Origin: Rhynchopus sp. YZ270_cl-10
Taxonomy: Eukaryota; Euglenozoa; Diplonemea; Diplonemida; Diplonemidae
Length of the DNA: 64,000 nucleotides
Reading direction: 5' to 3'
Assembly (NCBI GenBank): GCA_964035575.1
Contig: OZ037927.1
Coordinates: forward strand, 992,001-1,056,000
How positions within the stretch are numbered: position 1 is the stretch's first letter; each line of letters opens with the position of its first letter. Shown here piece by piece: positions 11,001 through 23,154 of the stretch. The position numbers and the translations under genes are program-made. Below the pieces are notes generated by a model. That model was not told the origin of the DNA. It worked only from the letters and a program-made list of their open reading frames with translations, and made no database searches.

Positions 11001-12094
11001 CATGACCTCTACGTTAGTAGATTTCCAGGTTGACCGTAGAGCAACCAAACTTTTTTGCTTTTTTTGCTAACACAAAAGTTAAAATCCCTAAGGAAAAGTT
11101 GGTACCAAAAGTGTCTCAAAATGGACATCTATTTTTTGGCTTTTTGACCACCTGTGTGGCTGCCACGTGGCAGCCACGTGGCAGCCACGCTGCCACGTGT
11201 GGCTGCCACACTCCTAGCCATGACCTCTACGTTAGTAGATTTCCAGGTTGACCGTAGAGCAACCAAACTTTTTTGCTTTTTTTGCTAACACAAAAGTTAA
11301 AATCCCTAAGGAAAAGTTGGTACCAAAAGTGTCTCAAAATGGACATCTATTTTTTGGCTTTTTGACCACCTGTGTGGCTGCCACGTGGCAGCCACGTGGC
11401 AGCCACGCTGCCACGTGTGGCTGCCACACTCCTAGCCATGACCTCTACGTTAGTAGATTTCCAGGTTGACCGTAGAGCAACCAAACTTTTTTGCTTTTTT
11501 TGCTAACACAAAAGTTAAAATCCCTAAGGAAAAGTTGGTACCAAAAGTGTCTCAAAATGGACATCTATTTTTTGGCTTTTTGACCACCTGTGTGGCTGCC
11601 ACGTGGCAGCCACGTGGCAGCCACGCTGCCACGTGTGGCTGCCACACTCCTAGCCATGACCTCTACGTTAGTAGATTTCCAGGTTGACCGTAGAGCAACC
11701 AAACTTTTTTGCTTTTTTTGCTAACACAAAAGTTAAAATCCCTAAGGAAAAGTTGGTACCAAAAGTGTCTCAAAATGGACATCTATTTTTTGGCTTTTTG
11801 ACCACCTGTGTGGCTGCCACGTGGCAGCCACGTGGCAGCCACGCTGCCACGTGTGGCTGCCACACTCCTAGCCATGACCTCTACGTTAGTAGATTTCCAG
11901 GTTGACCGTAGAGCAACCAAACTTTTTTGCTTTTTTTGCTAACACAAAAGTTAAAATCCCTAAGGAAAAGTTGGTACCAAAAGTGTCTCAAAATGGACAT
12001 CTATTTTTTGGCTTTTTGACCACCTGTGTGGCTGCCACGTGGCAGCCACGTGGCAGCCACGCTGCCACGTGTGGCTGCCACACTCCTAGCCATG
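8022..12094. repeat. 218-bp tandem array (about 18.7 units)
   Basis: Units recur at an exact 218-bp spacing and are almost identical. Each contains the element's right terminal sequence (GTGGCTGCCACACTCCTAGC then CATG) followed by a 68-bp linker (ACCTCTACGTTAGTAG…). The last unit stops at CATG and is followed at once by the target duplication, so the array is part of the element. Only units beginning near 9504 and 10812 carry GTCAAGC in place of GTAGAGC. The repeated 73-residue frame has no start context or known domain and is not taken as a gene. Confidence 0.9.
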
Positions 12095-12101
12095 AATCGA
12101 A

Positions 12102-12211
12102 CAAAGAAACTGAAAGATGAATAAACATGAGTGATCTAAGTATCCTAAGTAAACCCAACTAACCCAACCCAACCCAACTCAACCCAACTCAACCCAACTC
12201 AACCCCCAAAT
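12102..12211. repeat. AACCCAACTC minisatellite in the gene 3' flank
   Basis: AACCCAACTC and AACCCAACCC units run from about 12150 to 12205, directly downstream of the stop codon of the OTU gene. The unit is irregular and internal, so it is not read as a telomere. Confidence 0.55.
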
Positions 12212-15200
12212 CTAACCTAACGCAATTTTCGGCTCCTCGGTGAACGCCTGGAAGTGCGAACCGAATTCGCCACCGAATTCTTGCAGCAGCCAGACCGTGT
12301 GTTCTATACTGCTCTCGGGCATGTTCCACTTGACAGAGGTCGTTCCCTCCTTTGTCAGCTCCACAACGTTGATCTGAACTCGCAGAAATTCAGCGGTCCA
12401 AGAAATTGCGTGCGAGTCAGCCCACGCCGAGCTTCTGCCGTGCCAGTCCTGCCAGTCCTCGACGGTCTTATACTTCCCAGCAGCATCGGCACTGTCGCAC
12501 GCAGCCTGTGCAAAGCCACGCATCGTTGTCGACACGTTTGCTGGATGAAACACGGTCTGACGCAAATTATCGACGGAGCTGAACAATGTCTTCGCCGCCA
12601 GCAAGGCGGAGTAGAAGCAGTCGCCTGTTCGCGCAACGTCCTCAGTTTTCCAGTCCTTCTGCTGCAGAAGGTCGCGTACAGCGGCGGGGGGACGCCTGGT
12701 GCTTTCCTGCTCATCCTCCTCGCGCTCATTCATCACGAGCGCTGTCTGAAACTCCAAGTCCTCATGCAACTGCAGTGGCACATTGCGTTGCTGCGGAGGA
12801 GGAGGAGGAGAAGGCATGTTTTGGAGAGCATTGCTGCTCGTCCTTTGGTCGAGCTTACCTTCTGGCGAATTCCTCGTTTGCGACTGACCCTGGTTCGAGA
12901 AACTGTGATGCTCCACACTGGACTGCAAAGGAGGAGAAGTGATCTGTGGCGCACGAGACAGTTCGTTGTGATTCACCCTCAGCAGGGAGTAATGGCAACT
13001 GCCACTTCCTGAGTCCCCTTGTTGCAGGATGACGCGGAGATTTTTCGAACTCCGACGATTCATGACCTGACAAGTCCAGGCGCCCTGTAGCCTTGACTGG
13101 ACCAAGATGACCGCTTTGTTACAGGCCACTGCCAGTGCCCCGATCTCGGTGTCAGTCAGGTAATGGCTTTGCGTGACAAACCTTTTCTTGTACGCTGCTG
13201 CACCTTCGCCCGAGAAAAAGAATGCATCCTCAATGTCTCTGACCACATCTCTCTGACGCTGAATGGCCTCATCCCGCACAGAGAAATCAGCAACCTCACG
13301 CACAAGGGTACGAATCAAGGGACACGCGCTGTAGGCCTCCCTGCACATATCATGGTCCACTACTGCCATGAACTCTGCGTACTCCATTGGGCGGAGACGA
13401 TAACATTCGCGCAGGCTCTTCATTTCGCGGAAGAAATCCGAACCTTCGGGGCACAGATCATGCTGTTGGATGAGGTCGTACACGGCAGCCCCTCGTTGCA
13501 TCTCGAGATTGTGCGACTCGTCATTCGCGGAAGTAGTGAGGGCCTTGCGCTTGTCGGCAACTTCGTCAGTCTGCATCTGTTTGGCACACAGCACGAACGA
13601 CTCCCTATGCTCCGCAAGCTTTGCCAATGCATAGCGCTTTGCATGAATCCAAGTGCATTTGTCCAGTTGCGACGCCGTCACACCGTCAGGTGCGCACACA
13701 ATGCGGCCGTTGAACACGTGCCTACCCAGTAACGCATGCAGCGCACATGTCCCGTCTCCCACAGTAGGAACGGGTCTCGAGGCGAACCTTGTCACAACCT
13801 CCGGATGGAATCCTTCGTCAAGGATTCCGTAATCCGTCTCGTAGCCGACCATTGGCAAAAACTGGAGTCCCGCAGCACCAGTTACGAACTCATGTTCGTT
13901 CTGCATCGGAATGGGAGGAACTCTCTGTAAGTTGCTTGCTTCCAGATTCGCCGGATCCAGATCCTCCGCGGGCCCCAAATCGACTATCCACCCGCTGGTG
14001 TTGGGCGGAGTCCCGGTAACCTTCTTGCTTCGAGAAGTAGCAAGAGCGACTTGCGCATCATTGTAGGGGTCATGGGAACAGAAGCGTTTCTCTCCGCTTT
14101 CTGCAGACTCATATTCCCGCGCCCTCTTCGCAGGGTTCTGTTGCCTCGACCTTTCAGCCTTCCCAGCACGCGTAGGCTCTGTGGGCGGGCGCTCTTGCAC
14201 TCTGTGCTGCTCTTCTCTCTGCAACTGGAGAGCCAATTGCTCATCAAGGGCAATTTGCGTAGGGATGTGCCCGTCGTGACGGCCGCGCTTCGCTCCATCA
14301 GCAGATCGTTCGTCTCCATCAGCCCTCGGCCTCTTCACATGAGAATTCTTTGATGCAGCAAGGCTCTGATCCGACCATGGTCGCCTGCCCCCCCGACCAA
14401 GTCGCCTTGGTCGCCCGACTTGGTCGCTTTGGTCGCCCAACGGTCGCCCGACCGACGACCATGGTCGGGCGACCCGGTCGCTTGGTCGCCCAAAAAAAAA
14501 TTTTTTTTTTCGACATCACAAAAATTTTTCCACAGAAAAAAAAATTTTTTTTCTGCTCATGGCTGCACCAAAAATGCAAATAAAGCCAGAATTTTGATGT
14601 TTTGAGCATCACAGATTTATTCCCCGGCCATTTTGTGTACCCTGTACAGTTTGTATGGGCCAGCACCTTAGCAAAAAATCAAAAAATCTCAAAAAAAAAA
14701 ATTTTTTTTTCGAGAAAATTTCGACCCCTGACCTGGGTTTTTGGGCACCAAAAACTGCAAAAAAACGCAAAAATCGGGTGTTTTGACCATCTGTGGTTAC
14801 ACAAAACACACTTCTGTGTACAAGCCTACACCAATACAGTGGTTATACAAGGCGATTTTTGACCAAAAAAAAAATTTTTTTTTCGCCCAAAATCGGGCGT
14901 GGTACCTCATAAAATGGCCCAAAGAATCCAATGAAAACCTCAGATTGGGCAAATTATGAAAAAAAATTTCAAGTCAAATTTTCAACCAAAATACGGCTAT
15001 TTTGGTCATAACCTTACGTACTGATGTGGGCCCTTACCACCAAGTACCCCAGAAAGTAGTTGTCGAAAAAAAAAAAAAATCGAAAAAAAAATTTTTTTTT
15101 TCGCAAAGGGAAATCTCAGGCTAGAAAAAATTCACCCCTTATAGTGGGTCCTTGGGTGTCCAAAAGTGCAAAAAAACCCAAAATTTTGATGTTTTGACCG

Positions 15201-15875
15201 TATGTGGGCCTCTAAAACGCCATTCTCTGCCCAAAAAACGGACCTCGATTATTTTCCTGAGCGTTTTTATGACTGTGAAATTTTTCAAATTTTTGTCTCG
15301 AAATTTCAATTTTTGCAAAGGCAAATTGCGTTCTTGTGGTCTTTTTTTGCAGAAAAATGCAGGGAAATGCCTTAAAAAGGCTCAAAAGTTGAAAATTCTG
15401 GCTTTATTTGAAAGATAGGGCCAGAACTAGGAAAAAAGGGCCAAAAAAAAAAATAAGGTTCGTAAGGCAAAACCGAATTCCATAATTTCCAAAAAAAAAA
15501 TATATAAAAAAAATGGCAAAATTTTTTCAACGACCAAAAAAAAAAAAAATTTTTTTTTTTTTATGGGGGTCGCGACCCGGGTCGCGGGGTCTCGGGGAAA
15601 TGGTCGTCTTGTTCGCCTTTGTTGCTTATAAGGCCATATGACCCAAAAATTTTTTTTTCGACATCACAAAAAAAAAAAATTTTTTTTTCTAACAAAAAAA
15701 AAAAAAAAATTTTCACGCAGGGTCACCAAAAAAAAAATTTTTTTTTGGGCGACCAAGCGACCGGGTCGCTTGGTCGCCCGACAATGGGCGACCATGGTCG
15801 GATCAGAGCCTTGGATGCAGACTTAGCCTTCTTCGCAACAGCCTTCTTCACAGGAGCCTTCTTCGCAACAGCCAT
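12212..15875 (-). pseudogene. Tandem OTU-domain cysteine protease gene, split by a hAT-like element
   Basis: Two coding pieces, 15875-15814 and 14358-12212, flank the element at 14359-15813. Discounting the element and one GATGCAG copy gives a continuous frame (…KKAKSAS|KNSHVKRPR…). The protein has a Lys/Ala and Arg-rich start, a Gln/Glu-rich segment, then two OTU-like regions: VPTVGDGTCALHAL with SGSCHYSLL downstream, and RTGDCFYSALL with GGEFGSHFQAF at the C-terminus. These fit the Asp-Gly-x-Cys and His motifs of OTU deubiquitinating proteases; the second has RTGDC where GDGNC is usual. OTU domains are known companions of Helitron/Helentron Rep-helicases, and one lies on the same strand further right, so it may be transposon-borne. 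The apparent start ATG (15873-15875) lies inside the terminus of hAT-1, so the true N-terminus is probably lost. Confidence 0.75.
14359..15813. mobile_element. hAT-like non-autonomous element, CAAGGCTCTGATCCGACC family
   Basis: The inverted ends are CAAGGCTCTGATCCGACCAT, with target duplication GATGCAG at 14352-14358 and 15814-15820. The barcode is GGTCGCCCGACC. The interior contains module R (about 14600-14940) and module S (15365-15485). No coding sequence is seen. It interrupts the OTU gene. Confidence 0.88.
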
Positions 15876-18800
15876 GGCTCTAAGTCGGTAGAATCGACCA
15901 GATGGGCGGTTTTACCGTACGGGGGGGTCGACCTGCCGAAAAACTTGGCCAAAATCACATTTTTAAAAAATCAATTTTGGTTTTTTTTTTTCCTAGGGAA
16001 ATCATGGCTCTAAGTGAGGAGAACTCGGCAAGATGTCGAGTTGGCTTGCCGAGTCGGTGAGATGGCTCGGCAAACAGCCCAAAAATCACATTTTTAAAAA
16101 ATCAATTTTGGTTTTTTTTTTTCCTAGGGAAATTTTCCGTGTACTTAGCGAAATTTTCAAAAAATAGGTGGTTATTACCATGGCTCTAAGTGAGGAGAAC
16201 TCGGCAAGATGTCGAGTTGGCTTGCCGAGTCGGTGAGATGGCTCGGCAAACAGCCCAAAAATCACATTTTTAAAAAATCAATTTTGGTTTTTTTTTTTCC
16301 TAGGGAAATTTTCCGTGTACTTAGCGAAATTTTCAAAAAATAGGTGGTTATTACCATGGCTCTAAGTGAGGAGAACTCGGCAAGATGTCGAGTTGGCTTG
16401 CCGAGTCGGTGAGATGGCTCGGCAAACAGCCCAAAAATCACATTTTTAAAAAATCAATTTTGGTTTTTTTTTTTCCTAGGGAAATTTTCCGTGTACTTAG
16501 CGAAATTTTCAAAAAATAGGTGGTTATTACCATGGCTCTAAGTGAGGAGAACTCGGCAAGATATCGAGTTGGCTTGCCGAGTCGGTGAGATGGCTCGGCA
16601 AACAGCCCAAAAATCACATTTTTAAAAAATCAATTTTGGTTTTTTTTTTTCCTAGGGAAATTTTCCGTGTACTTAGCGAAATTTTCAAAAAATAGGTGGT
16701 TATTACCATGGCTCTAAGTGAGGAGAACTCGGCAAGATGTCGAGTTGGCTTGCCGAGTCGGTGAGATGGCTCGGCAAACAGCCCAAAAATCACATTTTTA
16801 AAAAATCAATTTTGGTTTTTTTTTTTCCTAGGGAAATTTTCCGTGTACTTAGCGAAATTTTCAAAAAATAGGTGGTTATTACCATGGCTCTAAGTGAGGA
16901 GAACTCGGCAAGATATCGAGTTGGCTTGCCGAGTCGGTGAGATGGCTCGGCAAACAGCCCAAAAATCACATTTTTAAAAAATCAATTTTGGTTTTTTTTT
17001 TTCCTAGGGAAATTTTCCGTGTACTTAGCGAAATTTTCAAAAAATAGGTGGTTATTACCATGGCTCTAAGTCGGTAGAATCGACCAGATGGGCGGTTTTA
17101 CCGTACGGGGGGGTCGACCTGCCGAAAAACTTGGCCAAAATCACATTTTTAAAAAATCAATTTTGGTTTTTTTTTTTCCTAGGGAAATTTTCCGTGTACT
17201 TAGCGAAATTTTCAAAAAATAGGTGGTTATTACCATGGCTCTAAGTCGGTAGAATCGACCAGATGGGCGGTTTTACCGTACGGGGGGGTCGACCTGCCGA
17301 AAAACTTGGCCAAAATCACATTTTTAAAAAATCAATTTTGGTTTTTTTTTTTCCTAGGGAAATTTTCCGTGTACTTAGCGAAATTTTCAAAAAATAGGTG
17401 GTTATTACCATGGCTCTAAGTCGGTAGAATCGACCAGATGGGCGGTTTTACCGTACGGGGGGGTCGACCTNNNNNNNNNNNNNNNNNNNNNNNNNNNNNN
17501 NNNNNNNNNNNNNNNNNNNNNNNNNNNNNNNNNNNNNNNNNNNNNNNNNNNNNNNNNNNNNNNNNNNNNNNNNNNNNNNNNNNNNNNNNNNNNNNNNNNN
17601 NNNNNNNNNNNNNNNNNNNNNNNNNNNNNNNNNNNNNNNNNNNNNNNNNNNNNNNNNNNNNNNNNNNNNNGAAATTTTCAAAAAATAGGTGGTTCTTACC
17701 ATGGCTCTAAGTCGGTAGAATCGACCAGATGGGCGGTTTTACCGTACGGGGGGGTCGACCTGCCGAAAAACTTGGCCAAAATCACATTTTTAAAAAATCA
17801 ATTTTGGTTTTTTTTTTTCCTAGGGAAATTTTCCGTGTACTTAGCGAAATTTTCAAAAAATAGGTGGTTCTTACCATGGCTCTAAGTCGGTAGAATCGAC
17901 CAGATGGGCGGTTTTACCGTACGGGGGGGTCGACCTGCCGAAAAACTTGGCCAAAATCACATTTTTAAAAAATCAATTTTGGTTTTTTTTTTTCCTAGGG
18001 AAATTTTCCGTGTACTTAGCGAAATTTTCAAAAAATAGGTGGTTCTTACCATGGCTCTAAGTCGGTAGAATCGACCAGATGGGCGGTTTTACCGTACGGG
18101 GGGGTCGACCTGCCGAAAAACTTGGCCAAAATCACATTTTTAAAAAATCAATTTTGGTTTTTTTTTTTCCTAGGGAAATTTTCCGTGTACTTAGCGAAAT
18201 TTTCAAAAAATAGGTGGTTCTTACCATGGCTCTAAGTCGGTAGAATCGACCAGATGGGCGGTTTTACCGTACGGGGGGGTCGACCTGCCGAAAAACTTGG
18301 CCAAAATCACATTTTTAAAAAATCAATTTTGGTTTTTTTTTTTCCTAGGGAAATTTTCCGTGTACTTAGCGAAATTTTCAAAAAATAGGTGGTTCTTACC
18401 ATGGCTCTAAGTCGGTAGAATCGACCAGATGGGCGGTTTTACCGTACGGGGGGGTCGACCTGCCGAAAAACTTGGCCAAAATCACATTTTTAAAAAATCA
18501 ATTTTGGTTTTTTTTTTTCCTAGGGAAATTTTCCGTGTACTTAGCGAAATTTTCAAAAAATAGGTGGTTCTTACCATGGCTCTAAGTCGGTAGAATCGAC
18601 CAGATGGGCGGTTTTACCGTACGGGGGGGTCGACCTGCCGAAAAACTTGGCCAAAATCACATTTTTAAAAAATCAATTTTGGTTTTTTTTTTTCCTAGGG
18701 AAATTTTCCGTGTACTTAGCGAAATTTTCAAAAAATAGGTGGTTCTTACCATGGCTCTAAGTCGGTAGAATCGACCAGATGGGCGGTTTTACCGTACGGG

Positions 18801-21800
18801 GGGGTCGACCTGCCGAAAAACTTGGCCAAAATCACATTTTTAAAAAATCAATTTTGGTTTTTTTTTTTCCTAGGGAAATTTTCCGTGTACTTAGCGAAAT
18901 TTTCAAAAAATAGGTGGTTCTTACCATGGCTCTAAGTCGGTAGAATCGACCAGATGGGCGGTTTTACCGTACGGGGGGGTCGACCTGCCGAAAAACTTGG
19001 CCAAAATCACATTTTTAAAAAATCAATTTTGGTTTTTTTTTTTCCTAGGGAAATTTTCCGTGTACTTAGCGAAATTTTCAAAAAATAGGTGGTTCTTACC
19101 ATGGCTCTAAGTCGGTAGAATCGACCAGATGGGCGGTTTTACCGTACGGGGGGGTCGACCTGCCGAAAAACTTGGCCAAAATCACATTTTTAAAAAATCA
19201 ATTTTGGTTTTTTTTTTTCCTAGGGAAATTTTCCGTGTACTTAGCGAAATTTTCAAAAAATAGGTGGTTCTTACCATGGCTCTAAGTCGGTAGAATCGAC
19301 CAGATGGGCGGTTTTACCGTACGGGGGGGTCGACCTGCCGAAAAACTTGGCCAAAATCACATTTTTAAAAAATCAATTTTGGTTTTTTTTTTTCCTAGGG
19401 AAATTTTCCGTGTACTTAGCGAAATTTTCAAAAAATAGGTGGTTCTTACCATGGCTCTAAGTCGGTAGAATCGACCAGATGGGCGGTTTTACCGTACGGG
19501 GGGGTCGACCTGCCGAAAAACTTGGCCAAAATCACATTTTTAAAAAATCAATTTTGGTTTTTTTTTTTCCTAGGGAAATTTTCCGTGTACTTAGCGAAAT
19601 TTTCAAAAAATAGGTGGTTCTTACCATGGCTCTAAGTCGGTAGAATCGACCAGATGGGCGGTTTTACCGTACGGGGGGGTCGACCTGCCGAAAAACTTGG
19701 CCAAAATCACATTTTTAAAAAATCAATTTTGGTTTTTTTTTTTCCTAGGGAAATTTTCCGTGTACTTAGCGAAATTTTCAAAAAATAGGTGGTTCTTACC
19801 ATGGCTCTAAGTCGGTAGAATCGACCAGATGGGCGGTTTTACCGTACGGGGGGGTCGACCTGCCGAAAAACTTGGCCAAAATCACATTTTTAAAAAATCA
19901 ATTTTGGTTTTTTTTTTTCCTAGGGAAATTTTCCGTGTACTTAGCGAAATTTTCAAAAAATAGGTGGTTCTTACCATGGCTCTAAGTCGGTAGAATCGAC
20001 CAGATGGGCGGTTTTACCGTACGGGGGGGTCGACCTGCCGAAAAACTTGGCCAAAATCACATTTTTAAAAAATCAATTTTGGTTTTTTTTTTTCCTAGGG
20101 AAATTTTCCGTGTACTTAGCGAAATTTTCAAAAAATAGGTGGTTCTTACCATGGCTCTAAGTCGGTAGAATCGACCAGATGGGCGGTTTTACCGTACGGG
20201 GGGGTCGACCTGCCGAAAAACTTGGCCAAAATCACATTTTTAAAAAATCAATTTTGGTTTTTTTTTTTCCTAGGGAAATTTTCCGTGTACTTAGCGAAAT
20301 TTTCAAAAAATAGGTGGTTCTTACCATGGCTCTAAGTCGGTAGAATCGACCAGATGGGCGGTTTTACCGTACGGGGGGGTCGACCTGCCGAAAAACTTGG
20401 CCAAAATCACATTTTTAAAAAATCAATTTTGGTTTTTTTTTTTCCTAGGGAAATTTTCCGTGTACTTAGCGAAATTTTCAAAAAATAGGTGGTTCTTACC
20501 ATGGCTCTAAGTCGGTAGAATCGACCAGATGGGCGGTTTTACCGTACGGGGGGGTCGACCTGCCGAAAAACTTGGCCAAAATCACATTTTTAAAAAATCA
20601 ATTTTGGTTTTTTTTTTTCCTAGGGAAATTTTCCGTGTACTTAGCGAAATTTTCAAAAAATAGGTGGTTCTTACCATGGCTCTAAGTCGGTAGAATCGAC
20701 CAGATGGGCGGTTTTACCGTACGGGGGGGTCGACCTGCCGAAAAACTTGGCCAAAATCACATTTTTAAAAAATCAATTTTGGTTTTTTTTTTTCCTAGGG
20801 AAATTTTCCGTGTACTTAGCGAAATTTTCAAAAAATAGGTGGTTCTTACCATGGCTCTAAGTCGGTAGAATCGACCAGATGGGCGGTTTTACCGTACGGG
20901 GGGGTCGACCTGCCGAAAAACTTGGCCAAAATCACATTTTTAAAAAATCAATTTTGGTTTTTTTTTTTCCTAGGGAAATTTTCCGTGTACTTAGCGAAAT
21001 TTTCAAAAAATAGGTGGTTCTTACCATGGCTCTAAGTCGGTAGAATCGACCAGATGGGCGGTTTTACCGTACGGGGGGGTCGACCTGCCGAAAAACTTGG
21101 CCAAAATCACATTTTTAAAAAATCAATTTTGGTTTTTTTTTTTCCTAGGGAAATTTTCCGTGTACTTAGCGAAATTTTCAAAAAATAGGTGGTTCTTACC
21201 ATGGCTCTAAGTCGGTAGAATCGACCAGATGGGCGGTTTTACCGTACGGGGGGGTCGACCTGCCGAAAAACTTGGCCAAAATCACATTTTTAAAAAATCA
21301 ATTTTGGTTTTTTTTTTTCCTAGGGAAATTTTCCGTGTACTTAGCGAAATTTTCAAAAAATAGGTGGTTCTTACCATGGCTCTAAGTCGGTAGAATCGAC
21401 CAGATGGGCGGTTTTACCGTACGGGGGGGTCGACCTGCCGAAAAACTTGGCCAAAATCACATTTTTAAAAAATCAATTTTGGTTTTTTTTTTTCCTAGGG
21501 AAATTTTCCGTGTACTTAGCGAAATTTTCAAAAAATAGGTGGTTCTTACCATGGCTCTAAGTCGGTAGAATCGACCAGATGGGCGGTTTTACCGTACGGG
21601 GGGGTCGACCTGCCGAAAAACTTGGCCAAAATCACATTTTTAAAAAATCAATTTTGGTTTTTTTTTTTCCTAGGGAAATTTTCCGTGTACTTAGCGAAAT
21701 TTTCAAAAAATAGGTGGTTCTTACCATGGCTCTAAGTCGGTAGAATCGACCAGATGGGCGGTTTTACCGTACGGGGGGGTCGACCTGCCGAAAAACTTGG

Positions 21801-22915
21801 CCAAAATCACATTTTTAAAAAATCAATTTTGGTTTTTTTTTTTCCTAGGGAAATTTTCCGTGTACTTAGCGAAATTTTCAAAAAATAGGTGGTTCTTACC
21901 ATGGCTCTAAGTCGGTAGAATCGACCAGATGGGCGGTTTTACCGTACGGGGGGGTCGACCTGCCGAAAAACTTGGCCAAAATCACATTTTTAAAAAATCA
22001 ATTTTGGTTTTTTTTTTTCCTAGGGAAATTTTCCGTGTACTTAGCGAAATTTTCAAAAAATAGGTGGTTCTTACCATGGCTCTAAGTCGGTAGAATCGAC
22101 CAGATGGGCGGTTTTACCGTACGGGGGGGTCGACCTGCCGAAAAACTTGGCCAAAATCACATTTTTAAAAAATCAATTTTGGTTTTTTTTTTTCCTAGGG
22201 AAATTTTCCGTGTACTTAGCGAAATTTTCAAAAAATAGGTGGTTCTTACCATGGCTCTAAGTCGGTAGAATCGACCAGATGGGCGGTTTTACCGTACGGG
22301 GGGGTCGACCTGCCGAAAAACTTGGCCAAAATCACATTTTTAAAAAATCAATTTTGGTTTTTTTTTTTCCTAGGGAAATTTTCCGTGTACTTAGCGAAAT
22401 TTTCAAAAAATAGGTGGTTCTTACCATGGCTCTAAGTCGGTAGAATCGACCAGATGGGCGGTTTTACCGTACGGGGGGGTCGACCTGCCGAAAAACTTGG
22501 CCAAAATCACATTTTTAAAAAATCAATTTTGGTTTTTTTTTTTCCTAGGGAAATTTTCCGTGTACTTAGCGAAATTTTCAAAAAATAGGTGGTTCTTACC
22601 ATGGCTCTAAGTCGGTAGAATCGACCAGATGGGCGGTTTTACCGTACGGGGGGGTCGACCTGCCGAAAAACTTGGCCAAAATCACATTTTTAAAAAATCA
22701 ATTTTGGTTTTTTTTTTTCCTAGGGAAATTTTCCGTGTACTTAGCGAAATTTTCAAAAAATAGGTGGTTCTTACCATGGCTCTAAGTCGGTAGAATCGAC
22801 CAGATGGGCGGTTTTACCGTACGGGGGGGTCGACCTGCCGAAAAACTTGGCCAAAATCACATTTTTAAAAAATCAATTTTGGTTTTTTTTTTTCCTAGGG
22901 AAATTTTCCGTGGCT
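15873..22915. repeat. 175/176-bp tandem array of hAT-1 left ends
   Basis: Every unit begins with the terminus CATGGCTCTAAGT. The order is one short type A unit (15873-16002), six type B units of 176 bp (starts 16003 to 16883; AGTGAGGAGAACTCGG), then type A units of 175 bp (AGTCGGTAGAATCGACC) from 17059, broken by the gap, and thirty more with starts 17700 to 22775. Units to the right of the gap look identical and read GGTTCTTAC before the junction; those to the left read GGTTATTAC. No gene is supported. Confidence 0.9.
17471..17670. other. Assembly gap of 200 N
   Basis: The gap lies in the tandem array. The distance from the last unit start before it (17409) to the first after it (17700) is not a multiple of 175, so 200 N is a placeholder and the true array length is unknown. 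Confidence 0.98.
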
Positions 22916-22993
22916 GGTCGCCGAAGGGCTACGGGCGGCTCCGCTTCGCTACGCTTTCGCCCTGCGCCCTTTGGCGCCCAGCCACGGAAAATT
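22906..22993. repeat. Hairpin TTTTCCGTGGCTGG…CCAGCCACGGAAAA
   Basis: The arms of about 27 bp enclose a GGGCGGCTCCGCTTCG-type loop. The same hairpin occurs inverted at about 40450-40540 in the hAT-1 derivative. Confidence 0.75.
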
Positions 22994-23154
22994 TTCCCAC
23001 GGAAAAACGAACCAGAATTGCTTATTCTGATAATGATATAGTTTGGGATGGAAGAAGCAAAGTTAGTGCTCGACTTGACTGAGTGTGTAACTGTTTGGTG
23101 TGGTGGTAGTGTTGCAGAGGGGGTTTGCAAGTAAGTACTGAAAAGTGTGTTGAA

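Larger units (their letters stand above)
5998..12094. mobile_element. 6.1-kb hAT-like element with an amplified right end
   Basis: The left end is CATGGCTCGGAGCGTGGC and the right end, as complement, is CATGGCTAGGAGTGTGGC. The target duplication AATCGAA is exact at 5991-5997 and 12095-12101. The barcode is GTGGCTGCCAC. The interior contains a 408-bp MITE (6493-6900), two copies of module S, a run of ATGAAGTCCGTCGT repeats like those flanking the hAT-1 transposase, a hairpin, and then a 218-bp array reaching the right terminus. It has no transposase. The shared CATGGCT terminus and the shared repeats suggest hAT-1 type transposase could move it; this is inference. Confidence 0.75.

Noticed and set aside
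8196-12120. Eighteen identical 73-residue open frames starting MTV(E/K)QPNFF
   Set aside because: They are one per 218-bp repeat unit, arise from repeat periodicity and span the transposon tip; there is no domain or start context.
12150-12205. Interstitial telomere from CCCAACCCAACCC
   Set aside because: The unit length is irregular (AACCCAACTC/AACCCAACCC), the tract is short and lies inside the sequence next to a gene end.
15873-22915. Possible CRISPR array from regular spacing
   Set aside because: The units are contiguous 175/176-bp tandem repeats with no unique spacers and no cas genes, in a eukaryotic context.
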